Positions 17,304-26,376 of a DNA stretch of 64,000 nt are shown piece after piece. Where the stretch lies: NCBI GenBank assembly GCA_965246925.1, contig OZ251994.1:1240001-1304000 (forward strand), in the 5' to 3' direction. The stretch is from JANPPS01 sp965246925. GTDB taxonomy: Bacteria > Pseudomonadota > Alphaproteobacteria > Acetobacterales > Acetobacteraceae. Position numbers and translations under genes: made by a program. The notes under the pieces were generated by a model. That model did not search any database and was not told the DNA's origin. It was given only the letters and a program-made list of their open reading frames with translations. Position 1 is the stretch's first letter. Each line of letters opens with the position of its first letter.

Positions 17304-17740
17304 GGTCGGCTTTGGCAACGATGCTGTTGCTGCCGGGCTTGTCGCAGGCGGCGTGCCCGCTCCGCACGCTTCATCCTACGGCGCAGGGAGTTCGGCTGGA
17401 TGGCGGCGTGATGGCTGCGCTGGGCGACCCCGACCATCCGGATCACCCCACTGCTTGGGAGGGTCCGATCGTGTTCAGCGGCGGGCCGGGCGGCTGCACC
17501 GTGAGCGATACCGTGGCGGTGATCACCACCCCTATCGTGCTCGCCGGCACCGACATCCTGTATGTCAGCACCTACTCCGGCAGCACCAGCGCCGTGTATG
17601 CCGTTGGCGTGCACGATTGCAGCATTCGCTGGACCAGCCCTGCGTTCGAAGGCACGCCGCGCTACACCGGGCATACCCTGCATATCAAAGGCCACGCGGT
17701 CACGATCGGCGCCGACTGCCTGCCAGTGAAGCGGCCCTAG
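17300..17740 (+). CDS. Periplasmic immunity protein, Tai1/Tsi1 family
   Basis: A 146-residue secreted protein. The first 17-18 residues (MRSALATMLLLPGLSQAA) are a signal peptide. The mature part is beta-rich with four cysteines (Cys19, Cys66, Cys107, Cys140) that could form two disulfides. A YSGSTSAVYAV segment followed by HDCSIRW and GHTLHIKG...GADC resembles the Tsi1 loop region (SGSSAELVS) that plugs the Tse1 active site, as I recall that complex. ATG at 17300 overlaps the amidase stop, giving an effector-immunity bicistron. Its stop codon lies in a CTAG shared with the convergent hydrolase stop. Confidence 0.75.
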   Translation: MRSALATMLLLPGLSQAACPLRTLHPTAQGVRLDGGVMAALGDPDHPDHPTAWEGPIVFSGGPGGCTVSDTVAVITTPIVLAGTDILYVSTYSGSTSAVYAVGVHDCSIRWTSPAFEGTPRYTGHTLHIKGHAVTIGADCLPVKRP

Positions 17741-18726
17741 CGCAGCCGCGCGCCCCAGGACGCCGCCGCCCCGTCCGCGCCGGACGGGAGCCAGCCGGCG
17801 GGATCCCGGGTCCAGGCCAGCACGTCGGCGATCGGCCCGGCCCGGCCCTTGTCCCGCATCAGCAGGTGATAGCCGCCCCAATACAGGCCGCGCCGCACGC
17901 CGGGCGGCATGGCCTGCCAGGTCTGCCGCAACGCCGCGTCCGGCACCAGCGTGTCGTTGGCGCCATACAGCACCAGCGTGTTGTCCGGCAGGTGCGCCGC
18001 CGCCGCCTGCGCCCCGTCCATCAGGTCATCGAGGCCGCTCAGGCTATCGAAGCGGGTGCGCCGGATCGTCAGCTTGTTTCGGGACAGCGCCAGGAGCGCG
18101 TCCCGGTTGTCGCTCGCCCGGACACGAACCGGCAGCTCCGCCCCGGTCACCGTCAGCGCGGGGGTCGCGTGCGTCAGCACCCATAGGCCGCTGGTCAGCA
18201 CCGCCCCCTGCGTCGCCCGGTCCCACACGGCGGGCGCCAGCAGGATCCAGCCCGCGGCCGGCGGAGGTGACGGCCCGGCCGCGGTCAGCATCAGCACGGC
18301 GCCGCCCATGCTCTCCCCCATCGCATAGACCGGGAGGCCGGGATGCCGGGCCGCGAGCTGGCGCAGCATGGTGCCGGCATCCGACACCAGCGCGGGGACG
18401 CCGGGCCAGGTGCCGCGCCCGGGCCCGGCGCCGAAGCCGCGCTGATCCGGCGCATAGACCAGCAGTCCGTCTGCCGCGAGTACGGGGGCCGGCAGCTCCC
18501 AAGCGTCCCGGCTGTCGTTGAAGCCATGTAGTGCCAGGATGACGCCGCGCACCGGGCCCTGCGGCCGCCATACCCGCACCGGCAGGCGGGCGTCGTCCGG
18601 CATGGTGAAAACCTCGTCCGCCACCGCCCGCGCCGGGTCGAGCGGGGCTAGGGTTTGTGACGACGGCAAGCCGGCGCAGCCGCAAACCGCCAACACCATT
18701 GAAACCACGCGCAGCAAGCGTATCAT
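17737..18726 (-). CDS. Alpha/beta hydrolase (monoacylglycerol-lipase-like) lipoprotein
   Basis: A 329-residue serine hydrolase. The N-terminus MIRLLRVVSMVLAVCGCAG is a probable lipoprotein signal with the modified cysteine at Cys17. The nucleophile elbow is GESMGG, preceded by LALHGFNDS (oxyanion strand) and YAPDQRGFG. The acid Asp is probably in LYGANDTLVPD and the His in WGGYHLLMRD. The order and spacing match the COG2267 lysophospholipase/monoacylglycerol lipase group. It is convergent with the immunity gene and shares a 4-bp stop overlap with it. The natural substrate is unknown. Confidence 0.87.
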   Translation of the reverse strand: MIRLLRVVSMVLAVCGCAGLPSSQTLAPLDPARAVADEVFTMPDDARLPVRVWRPQGPVRGVILALHGFNDSRDAWELPAPVLAADGLLVYAPDQRGFGAGPGRGTWPGVPALVSDAGTMLRQLAARHPGLPVYAMGESMGGAVLMLTAAGPSPPPAAGWILLAPAVWDRATQGAVLTSGLWVLTHATPALTVTGAELPVRVRASDNRDALLALSRNKLTIRRTRFDSLSGLDDLMDGAQAAAAHLPDNTLVLYGANDTLVPDAALRQTWQAMPPGVRRGLYWGGYHLLMRDKGRAGPIADVLAWTRDPAGWLPSGADGAAASWGARLR

Positions 18727-18756
18727 GCATTCATCCCACCGAGATTAAGGACCATT

Positions 18757-18963
18757 ATGGCATTTGGTGCCGACACGCCCCACCCCGATGTGGGCACGCC
18801 GGAGATCATGCACGTGGATGACCGCGTGGTCGCCTGCGATGGCGGCGAGGGCGGGGCCGGCCATCCATTGGTGTATTTGCGCATCGAACATCGGCAGACA
18901 TTCTGCCCTTGGTGCTCGCGCATCTTCATTCTGAATCCGGGCGCGGGGGATACAGATCACTGA
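18757..18963 (+). CDS. Small zinc-finger (zf-CHCC, NDUFS6-like) protein
   Basis: A 68-residue protein of the zf-CHCC family, related to the zinc-binding domain of mitochondrial complex I subunit NDUFS6. Likely ligands are Cys27 (VVACDGG), His36 (GAGHPLVYL) and the CPWC pair near residue 50 in HRQTFCPWCSRIFIL. The length and motif order are standard for alphaproteobacterial members. Its 3' end overlaps the inferred polA start by 8 bp. Confidence 0.9.
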   Translation: MAFGADTPHPDVGTPEIMHVDDRVVACDGGEGGAGHPLVYLRIEHRQTFCPWCSRIFILNPGAGDTDH

Positions 18964-21688
18964 GCCGCTGCACCTGGTCCTGATCGACGGATCGGGCTAC
19001 ATCTTCCGCGCCTTTCACGCGCTCCCGCCCATGTCGCGGAAGGATGGGACGCCGGTGAACGCCGTGTTCGGGTTCACCAACATGCTCGCGCGGCTGTTGC
19101 AGAACCACGAAGGCACGCATATCGCCGTGATCTTCGACGCCGGGCGCACGACGTTCCGCAACGATTTGTACACCGAATACAAGGCGCACCGGCCCGAGCC
19201 GGACGCGGAGCTGATCCCGCAATTCCCCCTGGTCCGCGAGGCCACCAGCGCGTTCGGCGTGACAGGGATCGAGCTGGCCAACTGGGAGGCCGACGACCTG
19301 ATCGCCTCCTATGCGTGCGAGGCGGTGCGGCACGGGGGCCGGGTCACGATCGTAAGCTCGGACAAGGACCTCATGCAGCTCGTGAACGAGCACGTGGTCA
19401 TGCAGGACCCCATTAAGCAGAAGACGATCGGCCCCGCCGAGGTGCTGGAGAAGTTCGGCGTCCCGCCCGCCAAGGTGATCGACGTGCAGGCCCTGATGGG
19501 CGACAGCGTCGACAACGTGCCCGGCGTTCCCGGCATCGGCCCCAAGAACGCCAGCCAGCTGATCAACGAGTTTGGCGACCTCGAGGCCGTGCTGGCCGCC
19601 GCACCCGGCATGAAGCCCAGCAAGCGGCGCGACATGCTCATCGAGCATGCGGAGGCGGCGCGGATCAGCCGCAAGCTGGTGGAGTTGTGCTGCGAGGTGC
19701 CGCTGCCGGTGCCGATCGAGACGCTGCTGGCGCGCGACCCCGTGCGGCCGGAGCTGGTGACGTGGCTGCTGCAGCAAGGTTTCCGCAGCACCGTGAACCG
19801 GCTGGGCCTAGAGGGTCCGGCCCCCGCCGTGGAGGAGCCGCCGCCCGAGGTCGGGCAGGAGGCGTTCGGCGCGTATGAGTGCGTCACCACCGGGGAGCAA
19901 CTGGCGGCTTGGATCGCGGAGGCGCACCGGGCCGGTCAGGTGGGCTTGCATGTGCAAGGCGACCGGGTGGATGCGCGCCGGGCGGTGCTGCTGGGCGTGG
20001 GCCTCGCAGTCGCGCCGGGCCGGGCGTGCTACGTGCCGCTGGATCACTCGGCGCCTGGCATGCTGGAGGAGCCCTCGGTGTTTGCGCAGGTGCCGCTTGC
20101 CGAGGGGATGGCTTTGCTGGGCCCGCTGCTGGCCGACCCGTCGGTGCTGAAGATCGCCCATGACGCGAAGGCCGCGTTGCTGACCCTGGCCCGCGCCGGG
20201 GTGACGCTCACGCCCGTCGATGATGTGATGATGATGTCCTATGCGCAGGAGGCCGGGGCGCACGGGCATACGCTGGCAGACCTGGCCAAGCTGCATTTCG
20301 CGCATACGCCGACCGAGCTCGACAAGGTGACCGGCACCGGACGCGCCCGGCTGCCGATGGCGCAGGTGCCGCCGGCGCGGGCGACGGAGCATGCGGCGGA
20401 GGGGGCGGACCTGGGGCTCCGTCTTTCGCAGCTGCTGCGTCCCCGGCTCCGCACGTCGCGCAGCCTGGCCGCGTATGAGCGGGTGGACCGGCGGCTGCTG
20501 CCGGTGCTGATGCAGATGGAGCAGGCGGGGGTGAAGGTGGACGAGCCGGAGCTCCGCCGGCTCAGCGCCGATTTCGCGGCCAAGATGGAGGTGATGGAGG
20601 GCGAGATCTACGCCGCCGCCGGGCACCCTTTCAATCTGGGCAGCGCCAAGCAGATGGGTGAGGTGCTGTTCGACGAGCAGAAGCTGCCCGGCGGCAAGCG
20701 CACCCCGTCCGGCACCTGGTCCACGGACGCCGCGCTGCTGGAGGACCTGGCCGAACAGGGCTTCCCGCTGCCGGCCATCATGGTGCGCTGGCGGCAGCTG
20801 AGCAAGCTGCGCAACACCTATACGGAGGCGCTGGTCGAGGAGATCGACCGCACGACCGGGCGGGTGCACACGCGGTTCGCGCAGGCCGTCGCCAGCACCG
20901 GGCGGCTATCGAGCACCGAGCCCAATCTGCAGAATATCCCGATCCGCACGGAGGAGGGTGCCCGCATCCGCCACGCCTTCGTGGCCGAGCCCGGGCACGT
21001 GCTGGTAAGCTGCGACTACTCGCAGATCGAGCTGCGGCTCATGGCCCACGTGGCCGACATCGCCGCGTTGAAGGAGGCGTTCGCGACCGGTCAGGACATC
21101 CATGCGCGGACGGCGTCCGAGGTGTTCGGCGTGCCGATCGAAGGGATGGACCGCACGACGCGGAACCGGGCGAAGGCGATCAATTTCGGCATCATCTACG
21201 GCATCAGCGCCTTCGGTTTGGCCCGCCAGCTCGGCATCGAGGCCGGGGAGGCGAAGTCGTTCATCGACGCCTATTTCGAGCGCTACCCCGGCATCCGCGC
21301 CTATATGGAGCGGACCAAGGAGGAGGCGCGCATCCACGGCTACGTGCTGACCCCGTTCGGCCGCCGCTGCTGGGTCCCGGGGATCGCGGACAAGATGATG
21401 CAGAAGCGCGCCTATGCGGAGCGCCAGGCGATCAACGCGCCGCTGCAGGGTGGCGCGGCGGACGTGATCAAGGCCGCCATGGTGCGCCTACCGGCGGCCT
21501 TCGCCAAAGCCGGCCTATCCTCCCGCCTGCTGCTGCAGGTGCATGACGAACTGCTGTTCGAGGCGTCCGACGCGGAGGCCGAGGCGACGGCGTCGGTCGC
21601 GCGCGGCGTGATGGAGGGCGCGGCGCAGCTCTCCGTGCCGCTGGTGGTAGAGACCGGCTTTGGGCGAACCTGGGCAGATGCGCACTGA
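18956..21688 (+). CDS. polA: DNA polymerase I, non-canonical start, degenerate 3'-5' exo
   Basis: About 910 residues: N-terminal 5'-nuclease, inactive-looking 3'-5' exonuclease and A-family polymerase. Polymerase motifs are intact: DYSQIELRL (A), RNRAKAINFGIIYG (B) and QVHDELLFE (C). The conserved N-terminus EPLHLVLIDGSGYIFRAFHAL begins before the first in-frame ATG (19031). After the upstream in-frame stop at 18932 there is no ATG, GTG or TTG, so translation probably starts at ATC 18956, 5 bp after GGGGGA, or at CTG 18968. Starting at 19031 would remove the metal-binding Asp11. Near residues 330-335 the exonuclease DxE motif reads HVQ, so proofreading is probably lost. Confidence 0.93.
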   Translation: MTEPLHLVLIDGSGYIFRAFHALPPMSRKDGTPVNAVFGFTNMLARLLQNHEGTHIAVIFDAGRTTFRNDLYTEYKAHRPEPDAELIPQFPLVREATSAFGVTGIELANWEADDLIASYACEAVRHGGRVTIVSSDKDLMQLVNEHVVMQDPIKQKTIGPAEVLEKFGVPPAKVIDVQALMGDSVDNVPGVPGIGPKNASQLINEFGDLEAVLAAAPGMKPSKRRDMLIEHAEAARISRKLVELCCEVPLPVPIETLLARDPVRPELVTWLLQQGFRSTVNRLGLEGPAPAVEEPPPEVGQEAFGAYECVTTGEQLAAWIAEAHRAGQVGLHVQGDRVDARRAVLLGVGLAVAPGRACYVPLDHSAPGMLEEPSVFAQVPLAEGMALLGPLLADPSVLKIAHDAKAALLTLARAGVTLTPVDDVMMMSYAQEAGAHGHTLADLAKLHFAHTPTELDKVTGTGRARLPMAQVPPARATEHAAEGADLGLRLSQLLRPRLRTSRSLAAYERVDRRLLPVLMQMEQAGVKVDEPELRRLSADFAAKMEVMEGEIYAAAGHPFNLGSAKQMGEVLFDEQKLPGGKRTPSGTWSTDAALLEDLAEQGFPLPAIMVRWRQLSKLRNTYTEALVEEIDRTTGRVHTRFAQAVASTGRLSSTEPNLQNIPIRTEEGARIRHAFVAEPGHVLVSCDYSQIELRLMAHVADIAALKEAFATGQDIHARTASEVFGVPIEGMDRTTRNRAKAINFGIIYGISAFGLARQLGIEAGEAKSFIDAYFERYPGIRAYMERTKEEARIHGYVLTPFGRRCWVPGIADKMMQKRAYAERQAINAPLQGGAADVIKAAMVRLPAAFAKAGLSSRLLLQVHDELLFEASDAEAEATASVARGVMEGAAQLSVPLVVETGFGRTWADAH

Positions 21689-21802
21689 CTCTGCGGTGGC
21701 CGCTAGCCCCTGAGCTCGTCAAAGGGGGGCACGGGCGGGACGTTTTCCGGCAGGACGATACAAAGTGAAAGATTCGTGCGGGCCCACTTGGCCCCGGGTG
21801 GC

Positions 21803-21835
21803 TTGAGCATTGCACAGTTAAAGATATCCTTATAT
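21803..21835 (+). promoter_or_regulatory. ahcY promoter with candidate SahR-type operator
   Basis: TTGAGC (21803-21808) and TATCCT (21825-21830), 16 bp apart, are a plausible promoter. The -10 region lies in a near-palindrome TTAAAGATATCCTTATAT (21818-21835). SahR, an ArsR-family regulator that senses S-adenosylhomocysteine, binds ATAAAGATATCTTTAT-like sites ahead of ahcY and related genes in proteobacteria, as I recall. The match is by eye only. Confidence 0.45.
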
Positions 21836-21861
21836 GACGCCGCGAACACAAGGAGGGGCCT

Positions 21862-23169
<1,308 letters not shown>

Positions 23170-23196
23170 GCTCGCGCACTCAACGTTCGTCAGAAT

Positions 23197-23214
23197 TTGT
23201 CATAAAACTGCCGT
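23197..23214 (+). promoter_or_regulatory. Candidate Pho box upstream of pit
   Basis: TTGTCAT-AAAA-CTGCCGT matches the PhoB box pattern of two CTGTCAT heptamers separated by 4 AT-rich bases at 6/7 and 5/7 positions. It lies about 55 bp upstream of the phosphate transporter start. In Sinorhizobium meliloti PhoB represses a pit gene through such a site (established knowledge), so the context is apt. Confidence 0.55.
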
Positions 23215-23238
23215 CGATTTCGCCGTGTTCGCTGGGTA

Positions 23239-23268
23239 ACTGTCTCTCCCCTAAACCGGAGAGACAGT
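23239..23268 (+). promoter_or_regulatory. Hairpin sequestering the pit ribosome-binding site
   Basis: ACTGTCTCTCC (23239-23249) and GGAGAGACAGT (23258-23268) are a perfect 11-bp inverted repeat around the loop CCTAAACC. The right arm contains the only purine-rich ribosome site (GGAGAG) and ends at the base before the ATG at 23269. In RNA this would bury the ribosome-binding site, suggesting translational control or an operator at the same place. Confidence 0.7.
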
Positions 23269-24885
23269 ATGTCCGATATGACCGCGGAAACTGGCTTGGC
23301 GCCCCGGCGCGGCCCTGACCTCGATAGCAAGCCGCACGCATCCGTCGGCATCATCTTCATCGCGCTGCTGATCGGCGGGCTGGGCTTCGCCATCCAGGGT
23401 CTGATGGGAGACATCAACGCCGCGGGGGGGCCGACGCTGGCCACCGGCGCCATCGTGCTGCTGGGCCTCGCTTTGCTGATCGCCCTGGGATTCGAGTTCG
23501 TGAACGGCTTTCACGATACCGCCAACGCGGTCGCCACCGTCATCTACACGCACTCCTTGCCGGCGCAATTCGCCGTCATGTGGTCCGGGTTCTTCAACTT
23601 TCTCGGCGTGCTGACGTCGTCCGGCGCGGTGGCGTTCACGGTGGTCAGCCTGCTCCCGGTCGAGCTGATTCTGCAGGTCGGGTCCGGCGCCGGGTATGCC
23701 ATGATCTTCGCGCTGCTGCTGGCGGCGATCATCTGGAACCTCGGCACCTGGTCGCTGGGCCTTCCGGCCAGTTCGTCGCACACGCTGATCGGCTCCATCA
23801 TCGGCGTGGGCCTGGCGAACCAGCTGATCAACGCCGGGTCGGGCGTGTCGGGGGTGGATTGGGGGCAGGTCTGGGGCGTGTTCAAGGCCCTGCTGGTAAG
23901 CCCGGTGGTCGGGTTCGTCTGCGCCGGGCTGCTGTTGCTGGCGATGAAGGCATTGGTGAAGTCCAAGGCGCTTTATACGGCGCCGGACGGCAACTCGAAG
24001 CCGCCGCTGTGGATCCGCGGCCTGCTGATCCTGACCTGCACGGGCGTGTCGTTCGCGCATGGGTCCAATGACGGGCAAAAGGGCATGGGGCTCATCATGC
24101 TCATCCTGATCGGCGCCGCCCCCACCGCCTATGCGCTGAACCGGGCCATGGATACCGGCAGCACGCCGGCCTTCATGACGGCGACGCAGAATGCCGAGAA
24201 GATGTTCACCGCCCGCGCGCAGGGCACCGCGGCGCCGGATGCAGCGATGGCGCGGAGCGAGGTGACCGCCGCCGTCCGGGACCGCGCGTTCGACAAGCCG
24301 CAGGTGTTCGCGGCGCTGGCCGGCCTCGCGCATGAGATGGGGTCCGAGGTGCAGGGCTATGGCGCCGTGAAGCGCGTCCCGGCCGAGGCGGTGCAGAACG
24401 TGCGGAACGACATGTTCCTGGCGGCCGAATCCGTGCGCCTGATGCAGAAGCAGAACCTGCCCTTCACCGCGGACGAGAACGCGACGCTGAAGGGCTGGAA
24501 GGGTCAGCTCGACGCCGGGACCAAGTTCATCCCGCTCTGGGTCAAGGTGTCGGTCGCGGTGGCGCTGGGCCTCGGCACCATGATCGGCTGGAAGCGGATC
24601 GTGGTGACGGTGGGCGAGAAGATCGGCAAGACGCACCTGACCTATGGGCAGGGTGCCGCGGCGGAGCTGGTGGCCATGATCACGATCGGCGCGGCCGACG
24701 TCTATGGCCTCCCGGTGTCCACCACCCACGTGCTGTCGAGCGGCGTGGCCGGCACGATGGCGGCGAACGGGTCCGGCCTGCAATGGAGCACGGTCCGCTC
24801 GATCGCGATGGCCTGGGTGCTGACGCTACCGGCGGCGGCGGCGCTGGCGGGGGCGCTGTATTTCGTGTTCCACCTGGTGTTCTAG
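23269..24885 (+). CDS. Low-affinity inorganic phosphate transporter, Pit family
   Basis: A 538-residue inner-membrane carrier with two PD001131-type signatures: FEFVNGFHDTANAVATVIY near residue 75 and SFAHGSNDGQKGMGLI near residue 263, the inverted repeats that bind phosphate and sodium or protons. A hydrophilic loop of about 130 residues separates the two halves. ATG at 23269 is fixed by the conserved downstream sequence and the adjacent ribosome site. A Pho-box-like site and a hairpin over the ribosome site suggest phosphate-dependent control. Confidence 0.93.
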   Translation: MSDMTAETGLAPRRGPDLDSKPHASVGIIFIALLIGGLGFAIQGLMGDINAAGGPTLATGAIVLLGLALLIALGFEFVNGFHDTANAVATVIYTHSLPAQFAVMWSGFFNFLGVLTSSGAVAFTVVSLLPVELILQVGSGAGYAMIFALLLAAIIWNLGTWSLGLPASSSHTLIGSIIGVGLANQLINAGSGVSGVDWGQVWGVFKALLVSPVVGFVCAGLLLLAMKALVKSKALYTAPDGNSKPPLWIRGLLILTCTGVSFAHGSNDGQKGMGLIMLILIGAAPTAYALNRAMDTGSTPAFMTATQNAEKMFTARAQGTAAPDAAMARSEVTAAVRDRAFDKPQVFAALAGLAHEMGSEVQGYGAVKRVPAEAVQNVRNDMFLAAESVRLMQKQNLPFTADENATLKGWKGQLDAGTKFIPLWVKVSVAVALGLGTMIGWKRIVVTVGEKIGKTHLTYGQGAAAELVAMITIGAADVYGLPVSTTHVLSSGVAGTMAANGSGLQWSTVRSIAMAWVLTLPAAAALAGALYFVFHLVF

Positions 24886-25328
24886 GTTGCGTATCGAGTC
24901 CAGGCTCGACCTGGGCTACAATGGGGCCCGGCTCTTGGCCAGTTACGCATCGTCAGTCTGATTGCAATGGACCCCGAGGCTGCCCGGGCTTGCTCGAGAC
25001 TGCATCGCCCGGTCGAAAGTCATCTCATGGTTCAGACACGCGAGCGAGGTCCCAAGAGACGGGTTTCAGGAGCGTGCGACGATCACAGGATGTTCGCTTT
25101 CCGGGTTTTTGATCACCAAGCAGCGCCATCGCTATTCGTGGGATTTGGACATCGGCGGAACCTGCTTAATCTATGCTTGAAGCCGGGACGACGCATTCCG
25201 GCTTATTGGGCCCGGGTTGTCGCTCGGCTTGCGATGAAGGTGCTTGCCCGGGTGGGAGCCTGGTCAGGCCCGAAGTGACGAGCCCCGGATCAAACCAGGG
25301 TTGACGAGTCCTAGCCGCACTACCGCTT
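24886..25328. other. Gene-free stretch
   Basis: About 440 bp between pit and the frameshifted sensor kinase. Short open frames exist but none has a convincing ribosome site, family resemblance or codon pattern. I saw no tRNA-like fold, insertion-sequence end or long repeat. It may be decayed coding sequence. Confidence 0.5.
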
Positions 25329-26290
25329 TCATGATGCCGTCCCCGAAATCATTGGGTGAACCCCGGCACGATCCGGCCCACGTGGCTCGCCCGCCGGCGC
25401 TAAGCCCGGACGGTCCAGCAAGTTGCCACCGGCCGGGCCAACCGGGATCGTGAGGTCGAAGCATGTCCCCGCGTGGCCGTCGACCGACAGCCGCCCCTGC
25501 AGCTGATCGGCCAGCACGTTCACCAGCCTCAGCCCCAGGCCCGACGGGCGGAGCCGCAGGTCGAACCCCGGCGGCAGCCCCTTGCCGTCATCCTCGATCC
25601 GCAACCGATACCAGCCCTTGCCGCACCCCTCCCCCGTGACCCGGACCGTCCCGGGCCGCTCGGGCCAGAAGGCGTGCCGCACGGCGTTGGTGACCAGCTC
25701 CGTTACCGCGAGCCCGACCGACTGGGTCACCTCCGGCGAGACCATCAGCGGTCCCACCGCGACATGCAGCGCCCGATGGTCGCCATCGAGCCCGAGCGCG
25801 TCCCCAGCGCGGCGCAGAGGCCGGCCAGATACTCGCAGAGGTCGATCCTGTCGTGCAGGCCGGAGCGTTCCATCGCGGCGTGCAGCGTCGCATGCACTTG
25901 CGCCACGGCGGCGACCCGGGCGCCCGCGACCGTGAGCGCCTGCCGGACCTCGTCCGCCCCGGCCTGCCGCGCCTGACGATGGAGTAGCGCCACAACGGCC
26001 TGCAGGCTGTTCTTGGTGCGATGATCGGCTTCGCGCGCCAGCATGCCGGCCTGGGCGAAGGCGCCATCGGCGGCGATGATCCCGTCCAGAGCCGCCGCCG
26101 CGCGTTCCAGGCGCAGGACCGCCTGGCCGATGCGCTCCTCCATCCCGGCGCAAACCCGGCCGGTGCCGTCAACCGAGGCCGCCTCGTGCCGGAGCCTGTC
26201 CAGATCGAGCATGCAATCTTCGACCAGGGTCCGGACCCCGGCCGCGTCGAGCCTGTGTGCCATGAACGGGCCGTCGATAACTCTGGCCAT
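25329..26290 (-). pseudogene. HisKA_2-type sensor histidine kinase, frameshifted
   Basis: The first part (26290 to about 25805) encodes a dimerisation domain with the H-box ADHRTKNSLQAVVALL, typical of HisKA_2/HWE-related kinases. It then runs into a stop at 25745. The ATP-binding domain continues in another frame down to 25329: VGLAVTELVTNAVRHAF (N-box), IEDDGKGLPPG (G1) and GLGLRLVNVLADQLQG (G2). Adding one G to the GGGG run (CCCC at 25802-25805 on the plus strand) restores ALGDALG and joins both parts into one protein of about 320 residues. It is either a recent inactivation or a base missed in the assembly. It has no obvious input domain or adjacent receiver gene. Confidence 0.8.
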
Positions 26291-26376
26291 GCCAATCTCG
26301 CGCCATCTTACGTGAACGAAAGATCAGGTTAACTCCAGCACGCCACGCTGACGGTTCGCTACCGAACGGCGCCGGC

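Noticed and set aside
21689..21861. A possible SAM or SAH riboswitch ahead of ahcY
   Set aside because: No recognisable riboswitch core could be assembled by eye; the palindromic site fits a protein operator better.
23251..24783. A 510-codon open frame antisense to the phosphate transporter
   Set aside because: Arg/His/Gln-rich, low-complexity translation with no domain; the sense strand encodes an intact Pit protein.
24886..25328. Several short open frames in the gap after pit
   Set aside because: No ribosome sites, no family motifs, and overlapping frames on both strands typical of noncoding GC-rich DNA.
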